Assembly: GCF_029760955.1 (NCBI RefSeq)
Contig: NZ_CP121682.1
Coordinates: forward strand, 2,046,001-2,110,000
Origin: Streptomyces cathayae
GTDB taxonomy: Bacteria > Actinomycetota > Actinomycetes > Streptomycetales > Streptomycetaceae
DNA length: 64,000 nt
Reading direction: 5' to 3'
The notes beneath the pieces are model-generated. The model was not told where the DNA came from. It ran no database searches and saw only the letters and a program-made list of their open reading frames with translations. The translations under genes were made by a program, and so were the position numbers. Below are positions 32,869-40,281 of this stretch, in pieces. Position 1 is the stretch's first letter, and the number at the start of each line of letters is the position of its first letter.

Positions 32869-33762
32869 GTGAACATGGCGGAACGCAAGGGCGCAGGAGC
32901 AGTCGTGGGTCTCGGAGACGGCTGGGACAACGACGACGGGGCCGGACGGCGTCCGGAGGACGAGGCGGGGCGAGGGGTCGTCGTCGCGTTCGGGCAGACC
33001 ATGAAGACACTGCGGGTGCGGGAGCGCCTGGAACGCGAGGAGTTCGGGAGGCGGCTCGGGTATTCGGCGTCCACGATCGCCTCGTTCGAGCAGGGTCGGA
33101 GGATTCCGTCCCCCAGGACGATCGAACAGGCCGATGAGGTGTTGGGCGCGGGCGGGTTGCTGTGCCTGTGGAAGGAACAGGTGGAGCGGGCTCAGTATCC
33201 GGTCCGATTCCAGGGGATGGCGAAGTTGGAGAAGGAGTGCATCGAACTACTCGTGTACGACGCGCTCATCGTCAACGGCCTGCTCCAGACCAAGAAGTAC
33301 ATGCGGGCCCTGCTTGGCATGAGGCGTCCGCCCTTGACTCAAGAAACAATCGACCAGCGGGTGACCGCGCGGTTGGTTCGGCAGGACATCTTCGACCGGC
33401 AGCCCGCGCCACTACTGGGGTTCGTCATGTCCGAGGCGGTGTTGCGGCAACGCTACGGCGGCAAGGGCGTACTGAGCGGCCGGCTGGAGCACCTCCTTCT
33501 GATCGGACAGAAGCGGAACATCGAGATCCAGGTCATGCCGTTCAACTGCGAGGACAACGCGGGCGTGAACGGGCCGTTCACCGTTGCCACTCGGAAGGAC
33601 GGCAAAAAGTTCGTCTACTCCGAGGCCCACGCAATCAGCACACTCGAAGCCGACCCCGAACAGACAGCTCTCGCCGCCGCACGCTATGGGATCATCCGAT
33701 CACAGGCTCTCAGTCCGCGAGAGTCCTCGCAGTTCATCGAGAAGTTGCTGGGAGAGCTATGA
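32869..33762 (+). CDS. XRE-family regulator with DUF5753 domain
   Basis: 297 residues. GTG 32869 is preferred because GAGG lies five bases upstream. An N-terminal helix-turn-helix (residues about 45-100: FGQTMKTLRVRERLEREEFGRRLGYSASTIASFEQGRRIPSPRTIEQADEVL) is followed by the DUF5753 domain with YPVRFQGMAKLEKECIELLVYDALIVNGLLQTKKYMRALL and VMPFNCEDNAGVNGPFTVATR. This protein type is abundant in Streptomyces and nearly always followed by a DUF397 gene, as here (ATGA overlap). Pairs of this kind include WhiJ-type developmental regulators. Its genome position, between two gene fragments, suggests arrival after those genes broke. Confidence 0.92.
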   Translation: MNMAERKGAGAVVGLGDGWDNDDGAGRRPEDEAGRGVVVAFGQTMKTLRVRERLEREEFGRRLGYSASTIASFEQGRRIPSPRTIEQADEVLGAGGLLCLWKEQVERAQYPVRFQGMAKLEKECIELLVYDALIVNGLLQTKKYMRALLGMRRPPLTQETIDQRVTARLVRQDIFDRQPAPLLGFVMSEAVLRQRYGGKGVLSGRLEHLLLIGQKRNIEIQVMPFNCEDNAGVNGPFTVATRKDGKKFVYSEAHAISTLEADPEQTALAAARYGIIRSQALSPRESSQFIEKLLGEL

Positions 33763-33959
33763 ACACCGTCGAGTCCGAACTCACCTGGTTCAAGAGCAGC
33801 TACAGCGACACCGAGGGCGGCCAGTGCATCGAAGTCGCAGCTGCTTCAACTGCTGTGCACATCCGTGACTCGAAGGCCCCCGCCGGGTCAGTCGTCACGG
33901 TCTCGCGTGAGGCGTGGACGGGATTCGTCGAGTTGACCTCGTCGGAGTGGCACGTCTGA
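33759..33959 (+). CDS. DUF397 family small protein, partner of the XRE regulator
   Basis: 66 residues. The whole DUF397 pattern is present: LTWFKSSYSDTEGGQCIEVAA, VHIRDSKAP and VSREAWTGFVELT. It overlaps the regulator gene by 4 bp (ATGA). DUF397 proteins are thought to bind and tune the partner HTH protein. A perfect 19-bp-stem hairpin ends the pair. Confidence 0.93.
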   Translation: MNTVESELTWFKSSYSDTEGGQCIEVAAASTAVHIRDSKAPAGSVVTVSREAWTGFVELTSSEWHV

Positions 33960-33971
33960 CGTTCGTACGGT

Positions 33972-34017
33972 CGTGAGAGCCCTGCCGACCTGAACTTCGG
34001 TCGGCAGGGCTCTCACG
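33972..34017. terminator. Hairpin terminator, 19-bp stem
   Basis: Bases 33972-33990 pair exactly with 33999-34017; loop TGAACTTC. It terminates the XRE-DUF397 pair, and the lectin-gene fragment begins 4 bp after it. Confidence 0.9.
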
Positions 34018-34020
34018 TTC

Positions 34021-34093
34021 GGGACTGCACCCCGCACCACACCGAGCAGCAGGGACAGGGACCGGGGCTGGACTCCTGGCCCGTCCGGCCTCC
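34021..34093 (+). pseudogene. 3' fragment of a ricin-type lectin gene
   Basis: 73 bp aligned without gaps to the end of the lectin gene and its downstream sequence (30588-30660), with 65 identical bases. The coding phase gives DCTPHHTEQQGQGPGLD, matching DCTPHHTDQQGQGPGLS of the intact protein. No other part of the lectin gene is near. It begins right at the foot of the terminator hairpin. Confidence 0.75.
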
Positions 34094-34146
34094 CCGTGGT
34101 GAGCCCGTGCGGAAGACCGGCCACGCGGACCGGACCGAGCGGGCGG

Positions 34147-34791
34147 TCAGGTGACCGGCAGGACGTCCGGTGACAGAGTCGCCGCGCGGGCCGTCGTGGC
34201 TGTCATGCGGCGGCGGTGGTGGCGGCGGCACAGGACCTCGTAGCCGACCTCGTCCGTGGAGTCGGTGACGTCGCCGACCACCACCTGGGCGCCCTCCACG
34301 ACCATGACTCCGCCGACGGTGCGGGCGTTGTGGGTGGCGCGGGCGCCGCACCAGCACAGGGCCTCGACCTGGAGTACCTCGACCCGGTCGGCCAGTTCGA
34401 CCAGGCGCTGGGAGCCCGGGAACAGTTTGGAGCGGAAGTCGGTCGTGATGCCGAAGGCGTAGACGTCGATCTCCAGGTCGTCCACCACCCGTGCGAGCTG
34501 GTCTATCTGCTCCGGGGCCAGGAACTGTGCCTCGTCCGCGATCACGTAGTCCGCGCGCCTGCCCTGTGTGAGGTGGTCGACGAGGTGCGTGTACAGGTCC
34601 GCTCGGTCCCCGACCTCCACCGCGTCGGTGACCAGGCCGAGGCGGGAGGACAACTTGCCCTCCCCGGCACGGTCGTTACGGGTGAAGATCATGCCCACCA
34701 GGCCGCGCGCCGAGCGGTTGTGCTCGATCTGGAGAGCCAGCGTCGACTTCCCGCAGTCCATCGTTCCGGAGAAGAACACCAGCTCGGGCAT
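34147..34791 (-). CDS. tdk: Thymidine kinase (type II, zinc-containing)
   Basis: 214 residues; phosphorylates thymidine with ATP in the salvage pathway. Walker A GTMDCGKST (residues 9-17), the Walker B-like VIADEAQFLAPEQIDQLARVVDDLEIDVYAFG with the catalytic Glu in DEAQF, lasso-loop region and a zinc site: CWCGARATHNAR, and a second pair in the C-terminal part LCRRHHRRR. The extra C-terminal tail of about 20 residues is variable. The gene stands alone, between the lectin fragment and the phosphodiesterase operon. Confidence 0.95.
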   Translation of the reverse strand: MPELVFFSGTMDCGKSTLALQIEHNRSARGLVGMIFTRNDRAGEGKLSSRLGLVTDAVEVGDRADLYTHLVDHLTQGRRADYVIADEAQFLAPEQIDQLARVVDDLEIDVYAFGITTDFRSKLFPGSQRLVELADRVEVLQVEALCWCGARATHNARTVGGVMVVEGAQVVVGDVTDSTDEVGYEVLCRRHHRRRMTATTARAATLSPDVLPVT

Positions 34792-34876
34792 GGGAGGTTG
34801 GGCACCTTTCGGTGGGGCGGGCCGGGTCGGAGGCGACGGGCGGGGGTCGGCGGGCGGGGGTCGGCGGGCGGGAGCC

Positions 34877-36127
34877 TCAGGAGCGTACTTCGAGCAGCGG
34901 GACCAGCTGCTCGGCCGGGGTCAGCGAACCGTGGTTGCCGACCATCGCCGACTCGTTCGGCTCCCGCTCCGAGGCGATGACCAGTACGTCGTCCCGCGCG
35001 GCGGCGACCACATCGCCGATGCGGTGGTGGACGCGGTCGTCGACGCGGGGGCCGAACCAGCCCGCCGCGATCGCCTCGTCCCGCGAGGCCACCCAGAACT
35101 GCTCACCGAGCACCTCGCGCCAGCAGGTCAGTACGTCGTTCTCGGCGCCGGGGACGGCGTAGACGTGGCGGGCGCGGCCCTCGCCGCCGAGCAGGGCGAC
35201 CCCGGCGCCCAGCTCCCAGTCGTGGTCGAAGTCGATGCGGTGCTCCTCGTCGAAGGGCACGTCGACCATCCCGTGGTCGGCGGTGACGTAGAGCGCGCTG
35301 CGCGGCGGGAGCTGTTCGGCCAGGCGCTGGACCAGGCGGTCCACGTACATGAGCTGGCCTCGCCAGGTGTCGGAGTCGACGCCGTAGCGGTGTCCGGCGC
35401 CGTCGACCTCGGCGTAGTACGTGTAGACCAGGGAGCGGTCGGCGGCGGCCAGTTGTTCGGCCGCGAGGTCCATGCGCTCCTCGCCGGAGAGCCGCCCGTG
35501 GAAGGTGCCGCCGCTCAGCGCGACCTTCGTCAGCGGTGTGTGGGCGAAGGTGGGCGAGGACACCTGGGCGGCGTGCACCCCGGCGCGGTGGGCCAGTTCG
35601 AAGACGGTGGGGTACGGCTGCCAGGTGTCGGGTCGGGTCCAGGGCTGCCAGCGCAGCTGGTTCATCAGTTCGCCGGTGTCCGGGTTGCGCACGGTGTACC
35701 CGGGCAGGCCGTGCGCTCCGGGCGGCAGACCGGTGCCGACGGAGGCGAGGGAGGTGGCGGTGGTGGCCGGGTAGCCCGTGGTGATCGGCCGTCCGGTGCC
35801 GCCGCGCGAGCCGGGCAGCAGGGACGCCATGAACAGGGCTTCCTCGGGGTGCGCCGCCAGCTGCTCCCAGCCGAGGCCGTCGATCAGGAACACGCAGTTC
35901 CGGTCGGCGGGGGCCAGCTCGGGGATCGCGGCGGTGAGACCGGGGACGCCCATGCCCGCGGCGAGCGTGGGCAGCAGGTCGGCCAGTGAGCCGGTGCCGT
36001 ATTCGGGCCGGGGTGCGGAGGCCGGGGCGAGGGGCTCGGGGTGGGCCCCGGGGATGAGGGGCCAGGCGGTGGTGTGGGCGGCCGGCGCGGGATTCGGGGT
36101 GTGCGGGGTCCGGGAGGTGTCTGTCAT
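34877..36127 (-). CDS. Type I phosphodiesterase / alkaline-phosphatase-superfamily protein
   Basis: 416 residues. After an N-terminal Pro/Ala-rich stretch the catalytic core has LIDGLGWE (metal Asp), TTGYPATTATSLASVGTG (Thr nucleophile), YTYYAEVDGAGHRYG (Asp and His), YVTADHGMVDVP (Asp-His) and GNHGSLT (His), all matching nucleotide pyrophosphatase/phosphodiesterase proteins. It lacks a signal peptide and is probably cytoplasmic. The ATG overlaps the DUF5998 stop (TGATG), so the two are one unit. The natural substrate is not known. Confidence 0.88.
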   Translation of the reverse strand: MTDTSRTPHTPNPAPAAHTTAWPLIPGAHPEPLAPASAPRPEYGTGSLADLLPTLAAGMGVPGLTAAIPELAPADRNCVFLIDGLGWEQLAAHPEEALFMASLLPGSRGGTGRPITTGYPATTATSLASVGTGLPPGAHGLPGYTVRNPDTGELMNQLRWQPWTRPDTWQPYPTVFELAHRAGVHAAQVSSPTFAHTPLTKVALSGGTFHGRLSGEERMDLAAEQLAAADRSLVYTYYAEVDGAGHRYGVDSDTWRGQLMYVDRLVQRLAEQLPPRSALYVTADHGMVDVPFDEEHRIDFDHDWELGAGVALLGGEGRARHVYAVPGAENDVLTCWREVLGEQFWVASRDEAIAAGWFGPRVDDRVHHRIGDVVAAARDDVLVIASEREPNESAMVGNHGSLTPAEQLVPLLEVRS

Positions 36128-36714
36128 CAGTTCGTGGGATCCGCGGTCGCCTCGGAGAGGGCCTGCGCGAAGGCGAGCGCCTGGCGCACCGTCTCCGGTC
36201 CGTCCCCGGCCTCGCTGACCCGCAGGCTGAGGTCGTCGGCGGTCGAGCTGCCGGTGTAGCCGTGGTCGGCCTCGCAGTTGGGGTCGCCGCAGGCGGCCGG
36301 CTCCAGGTCGAGGCGGGAGACCGCGCCCCAGCCGATGGTGAGCACGATCTCGCGGGGCAGGGTGCCCGGCTTGTACGACTCGGGGTTGGCGACCACACGG
36401 CTGACCACGATCGACGAGATCCGGCCGAGCTTCACGGACTCCGTGGACGTGGTGGCGTAGGGCGTCGGGGAGGTGGAGTCGGCGGCCTGCTCGTCGGTGT
36501 GGCTGACGATGAAGCGGTTGCCGGTGAGGACGAGCACGGTCACATGGCGCCGCACCTCGTTCTGGTCGAACGTCGTCTCCTGGTGGACCAGGTACGACCG
36601 AACGGGCTCGCCGCCCACGGCGGCCTCCACCGCCTCGGCCACGAGGGCCGGGTAGTAGCCGCTGCGCTCGATCGCCGCTCGCAGCCCCTGGGTCGTCGTA
36701 CTGGTCTTGGCCAT
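36127..36714 (-). CDS. DUF5998 family protein
   Basis: 195 residues. Start chosen at ATG 36714 (AGGA 8-11 nt upstream); an in-frame ATG at 36723 is possible. It holds GLRAAIERSGYYPALVAEAVEAAVGGEPVRSYLVHQETTFD, then HVTVLVLTGNRFIVSHTDEQ and SVKLGRISSIVVSRVVANPESYKPG, a pattern of short strands, and a small DPNCEADHGYTGS stretch with Cys and His. Function is unknown, but its co-transcription with the phosphodiesterase is common in Streptomyces. Confidence 0.85.
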   Translation of the reverse strand: MAKTSTTTQGLRAAIERSGYYPALVAEAVEAAVGGEPVRSYLVHQETTFDQNEVRRHVTVLVLTGNRFIVSHTDEQAADSTSPTPYATTSTESVKLGRISSIVVSRVVANPESYKPGTLPREIVLTIGWGAVSRLDLEPAACGDPNCEADHGYTGSSTADDLSLRVSEAGDGPETVRQALAFAQALSEATADPTN

Positions 36715-36862
36715 GGCGCCCATCCTACGGGGGGTCGCTGACTGCGAAGCACCGGTCGCGGCACTCCGGCTCGCGCCGGTGCGGGCCCACCGGGGGCCGC
36801 TCGGCGAAGCCGCCCGGTCGTTCGAGCGGCGGGGCGTCACCGATCCGCTTCACCGATCCGCT

Positions 36863-37246
36863 TCACCGGTCCGCGTCCTCGCTCGACGGCTGCGCGTCCA
36901 CCGGGGTGCCGTCGAGCGCGAGGCGGTCGGCGAGTTCGTCCCGGAACAGTTTGCGGCGGTCGAGGGCCTGGACCCGGTAGGCGGTACGGCCGACGATCTG
37001 GCTGGTGATCGGCGCGGTGAGCAACTGGAACAGGATGACGAGCAGGAGCACCGGCGCGTAGCGCAGGGGCGTCTGCGCGGCGGTCCCCGACAGGATGAGC
37101 AGCAGGCCGAGCGTCTGGGCCTTGGCGGCCGCGTGCAGGCGGCTGCCGATGTCCGGGAAGCGGAGCAGTCCCACGGAGCCGAGCAGGCAGAAGATCGCAC
37201 CGGCCGGGAGCAGGACGGCGGTGGCCACGTCGGACACGGCGGTCAT
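36863..37246 (-). CDS. mrpG: Mrp antiporter subunit G (MnhG/PhaG)
   Basis: 127 residues. Three membrane segments; conserved GAIFCLLGSVGLLRFPDIGSRLHAAAKAQTLGLLLIL is the MnhG signature. It is the last gene of the Mrp operon, overlapping mrpF by four bases. Mrp complexes exchange Na+ or other monovalent cations for protons across the membrane and help in alkaline and salt tolerance. The C-terminal tail of about 25 residues is charged. Confidence 0.92.
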   Translation of the reverse strand: MTAVSDVATAVLLPAGAIFCLLGSVGLLRFPDIGSRLHAAAKAQTLGLLLILSGTAAQTPLRYAPVLLLVILFQLLTAPITSQIVGRTAYRVQALDRRKLFRDELADRLALDGTPVDAQPSSEDADR

Positions 37247-37509
37247 CGCAGGCCCGCCCGCTTCTCGACCAGGTGGGCGGCCGTCACCGATCCGGTGAAG
37301 GCGAGCAGGGCGAGGACGACAAGCACGGGCAGGGCTGTGGTGTCCTCGCGCACGGGCATGCCCACGGCGGTCCCGGCGATGATCATCGTCAGGAGGACGT
37401 CCAGCGCCACGATGCGGTTGAGCGCGTCCGGGCCGCGCACGAGGCGCAGCAGGGTGAGCAGTCCGGCCGCGGCCAGCATGGCCAGGGTGGCGGTGTACAC
37501 GGCGGTCAT
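37243..37509 (-). CDS. mrpF: Mrp antiporter subunit F (MnhF/PhaF)
   Basis: 88 residues, three membrane segments. LLRLVRGPDALNRIVALDVLLTMIIAG is the MrpF signature. Start at ATG 37509 overlapping the mrpE stop; stop overlaps mrpG. Subunit F belongs to the cation-translocating half of the complex. Confidence 0.93.
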   Translation of the reverse strand: MTAVYTATLAMLAAAGLLTLLRLVRGPDALNRIVALDVLLTMIIAGTAVGMPVREDTTALPVLVVLALLAFTGSVTAAHLVEKRAGLR

Positions 37510-38120
37510 GGGGTGCTGCCTCCTCGATCGGGGTCGGGGGAAGGCCCGGTGCCGGTGTCTCCGGGCGGTCCGGAGCCGTCGTCTCCGGGCGGTCCGGTGC
37601 GGCGGCGGGTGGTGCCGACGGCCCGCGCGACCCTGCGTTCCACGGACTGCACCGCCTCTCTGCGGCGGGCGATGTCGGCTTCGTCGTGGACCGGGATCGT
37701 GTGGACGTACAGCCGTTGCCGGCGCCGGTCGATCTCGACCACCAGCGTGCCGGGCGCGATGGTGGTGAACTCGGCCACGGCGGTGATCAGCAGGTCGCTG
37801 TCGACGCGCAGCGGGACCTCGACGATCGCGGCGGATGTTTTCCCCCCGTACCTCAGGACCTGCCAGGCGACGGCGGTCCCGGACCCGATGAGGTCGGTCA
37901 GCAGGGCGATCAGCAGGCGCCCGATCGCCAGGGGCCGGGGCACGGCCCCCGGCAGGACCGGCGGCAGGGAGAAGGTCCCGACGACGGCCAGGGCGACGAG
38001 CAGGCCGCCGACGAGGACCACCGGGCCCACGGACCCCCACAGCAGGATCCACAGCAGCCACAGCCAGCCGACCATGGGCAGGTGGTGCCGGATCCGGTGG
38101 GTCTTCTCCCGGCCGGTCAA
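37506..38120 (-). CDS. mrpE: Mrp antiporter subunit E (MnhE/PhaE)
   Basis: 204 residues. The TTG at 38120 is chosen as start: GGGGAGG lies 5 nt upstream and it overlaps the mrpD stop as TTGA. Two membrane segments (WLWLLWILLWGSVGPVVLVGGLLVALAVV) followed by the conserved VPLRVDSDLLITAVAEFTTIAPGTLVVEIDRRRQRLYVHTI, typical of MrpE. A disordered Gly/Pro/Asp tail follows. Confidence 0.92.
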   Translation of the reverse strand: MTGREKTHRIRHHLPMVGWLWLLWILLWGSVGPVVLVGGLLVALAVVGTFSLPPVLPGAVPRPLAIGRLLIALLTDLIGSGTAVAWQVLRYGGKTSAAIVEVPLRVDSDLLITAVAEFTTIAPGTLVVEIDRRRQRLYVHTIPVHDEADIARRREAVQSVERRVARAVGTTRRRTGPPGDDGSGPPGDTGTGPSPDPDRGGSTP

Positions 38121-39724
38121 CGGTCCTCCCCGGTCATGACGGCGGAGCGGTAGGCCCGCGGATCGAGCAGTTCGCGTGCGGCCTGTTCGCCGACGTGGGC
38201 GAGCGGGCCCGCCCAGACGGCGACCGCGACGCTGGTCACCACCATGACGGCGGTGGCGGCGGTCATCAGCCCGGCCCCGTACCGGCCCGCGTGGGACTCC
38301 GGGCTGCGGACGGTGTCGGAGGCCGTGGGCTCGTCCCGCGGCGCCGGGGCCCGGCGGTCGCCCTCGCGGCGGTGCGGGTCCGGACGGTCCGCGTCGCGGC
38401 GGTCCGGGTACGGCTTCTGCCGCATGAAGGCCCTGGTCCACACCCGGGTCATGGCGTAGAGCGTCAGCAGGCTGGTGAGCAGGGCGGTCGCGGCGAGGGC
38501 GTACGCCGCGGTGCCGCCCTGTCCCGCGCCGGCCCGCAGCAGGGTCAGTTTGGCCACGAACCCGGAGAACGGCGGGATCCCGGCCAGGCTCAGGGCGGGG
38601 AGGGCGAACAGCACGGCGACCACCGGCGTCGGGGGCGGCCGCTGCGCCATGCGTTCCAGGCCCGTCGTCTCCGTGTGGCGTACGACGAGGGCGGCGGCCA
38701 GGAAGAGCGCGGCCTGGACGACGATGTGGTGGACCATGTAGAGGACCGTGCCGGTGAGCCCGATGGTGTCGAACAGCGCGAGTCCGAAGAGCATGAAGCC
38801 GATGTGGCTGACGAGGGCGAAGGACAGCAGCCGGTTGACGTCGTCCTGGGCGAGGGCGCCGAGGATGCCCACGATCATGGTGGCGATCGCCACGCAGGCC
38901 AGCAGGGTCCACACGCTGGAGCGCGGGAAGAGCAGCGTCTGGGTGCGCAGCAGGGCGTAGACGGCGACCTTGGTCAGCAGCGCGGCGAACACGGCGGTGA
39001 TCGGCGCCGGCGCGGTGGGGTAGCTGTCGGGCAGCCAGAAGTGCAGGGGGACGAGTGCCGCCTTGATGCCCAGGACGGCCAGGAGCAGCAGGGCGAGCGC
39101 GCCGCGCAGGCCGTCGGGGAGTTCGGCGAGCCGCGGCCCGAGCTGGGCCAGGGTGACCGTGCCGGTGGCCGCGTACACCAGGCCGACGAGCGTGAGGAAC
39201 AGCAGGGAGGACGTCAGACTGATGATCGTGTACGTCATGCCCGCCCGGGTGCGGTTTCCGTCGGCGTCCAGGGTGATCAGGACGTAGGAGGCGGCGAGCA
39301 GCACTTCGAAGGCCACGAAGAGGTTGAACAGGTCGCCGGTGAGGAAGGCCAGGCCCACCCCGGCGACGAGCAGCAGATAGGCGGGGTGGAAGACCTCCGC
39401 CGTGCTGCGGCGGTCCTCGGCGGTGCCCTGGCCGATGGCGAAGAGCAGCACGGCCAGGGTCACCAGGACGGACACCATGAGCAGGAGCGCCGACAGCCGG
39501 TCGGCGACGAGCGTGATGCCCAGCGGGGCCGGCCAGCCGCCGACGTGCACGGCCTGCGGACCGCGGGTGTCGGCGAGGACGAGCAGAGCCACCGCGTCCG
39601 CCAGGACGCCCGCCAGGACGAGGGTGCTCATCACGCGGACCACCCGGCCGGGCAGGCCGAGCAGGGACACACCGGCGGCCAGGATCGGCAGCACCACGGG
39701 CAGGACGAGCAGCAGTGCGGTCAT
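38117..39724 (-). CDS. mrpD: Mrp antiporter subunit D (MnhD/PhaD)
   Basis: 535 residues, about 14 membrane segments, related to NuoM/N of complex I. The proton-channel helices are recognised by ILAQDDVNRLLSFALVSHIG-like VNRLLSFALVSHIGFM, GIKAALVPLHFWLPDSYPTAPAPITAVFAALLTKVAVY with the conserved Lys and His, and FNLFVAFEVLLAASYVL. A charged insert (RRDADRPDPHRREGDRRAPAPRDEPTAS) precedes the last span. It starts at ATG 39724 overlapping the mrpC stop. Confidence 0.95.
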   Translation of the reverse strand: MTALLLVLPVVLPILAAGVSLLGLPGRVVRVMSTLVLAGVLADAVALLVLADTRGPQAVHVGGWPAPLGITLVADRLSALLLMVSVLVTLAVLLFAIGQGTAEDRRSTAEVFHPAYLLLVAGVGLAFLTGDLFNLFVAFEVLLAASYVLITLDADGNRTRAGMTYTIISLTSSLLFLTLVGLVYAATGTVTLAQLGPRLAELPDGLRGALALLLLAVLGIKAALVPLHFWLPDSYPTAPAPITAVFAALLTKVAVYALLRTQTLLFPRSSVWTLLACVAIATMIVGILGALAQDDVNRLLSFALVSHIGFMLFGLALFDTIGLTGTVLYMVHHIVVQAALFLAAALVVRHTETTGLERMAQRPPPTPVVAVLFALPALSLAGIPPFSGFVAKLTLLRAGAGQGGTAAYALAATALLTSLLTLYAMTRVWTRAFMRQKPYPDRRDADRPDPHRREGDRRAPAPRDEPTASDTVRSPESHAGRYGAGLMTAATAVMVVTSVAVAVWAGPLAHVGEQAARELLDPRAYRSAVMTGEDR

Positions 39725-40281
39725 CGGTGGTCCCCCGGGGCGGTGCCATGGTCGCGGTGGTCCGGCTCGTCGCCGCCGCCGTCGGGTCCGTCGCCGTCGG
39801 ATTCGTCGCCGCCGGGTCCGTCGCCGTCGGATTCGTCGCCGCCGGGTCCGTCGCCGTCGTGGGTGCCGCTCACCTCGTCGGACCCGGCACGCTGCAGGGC
39901 GATGTCGATGCGTCGGTCCTCCACGTCGTCGCGCACCTCGTCGCTGCCGGACAACCGCCAGGAGCGGTAGGCGAGGGCCATCAGGAACGCCGTGAGACCG
40001 AACGTGATCACGATCGACGTCAGTGCCATGGCCTGGGGCAGCGGGTCGGCGGGCTCCGCCGGGTTCACCGGCTGCCCGTCCAGTACCGGGGGCCGGCCGG
40101 GGGTGCCGCCGGCGACCAGGAGCAGCAGGTTGGTGCCGTGGCCCAGGAGGATGAAGCCGAGGACGATCCGCATCAGGGACCGTTGCAGCATGAGGTGGAA
40201 GCCGATCGTGAACAGGCCGCCCACCACGACGGCCATCGTCACGTCGAGGGTGTTCACCGTGTTGTCCACCGTGCCGTTCAC
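39721..40281 (-). CDS. mrpC: Mrp antiporter subunit C (MnhC/PhaC) with a repeat-rich tail
   Basis: 186 residues from GTG 40281 (GTGA overlap with mrpA). The membrane part has MAVVVGGLFTIGFHLMLQRSLMRIVLGFILLGHGTNLLLLV and ALTSIVITFGLTAFLMALAYRSW, the MrpC/NuoK pattern. After the third span it continues with an unusual acidic Gly/Asp/Ser/Pro tail of about 60 residues, encoded partly by a 30-bp tandem repeat. Typical MrpC ends soon after its third span, so the tail looks like a lineage-specific extension. Confidence 0.92.
   Translation of the reverse strand: MNGTVDNTVNTLDVTMAVVVGGLFTIGFHLMLQRSLMRIVLGFILLGHGTNLLLLVAGGTPGRPPVLDGQPVNPAEPADPLPQAMALTSIVITFGLTAFLMALAYRSWRLSGSDEVRDDVEDRRIDIALQRAGSDEVSGTHDGDGPGGDESDGDGPGGDESDGDGPDGGGDEPDHRDHGTAPGDHR
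39784..39858. repeat. 30-bp minisatellite in mrpC (2.5 copies)
   Basis: The 30-base unit at 39784-39813 is repeated exactly at 39814-39843, and half of a third copy follows to 39858. It codes for DGDGPGGDES repeats in the acidic C-terminal tail of MrpC. Copy number is likely to vary. Confidence 0.88.

Noticed and set aside
38195..39970. 591-codon plus-strand frame across mrpD
   Set aside because: Antisense shadow, with Gly/Glu/Gln/Arg-rich translation and no domain.
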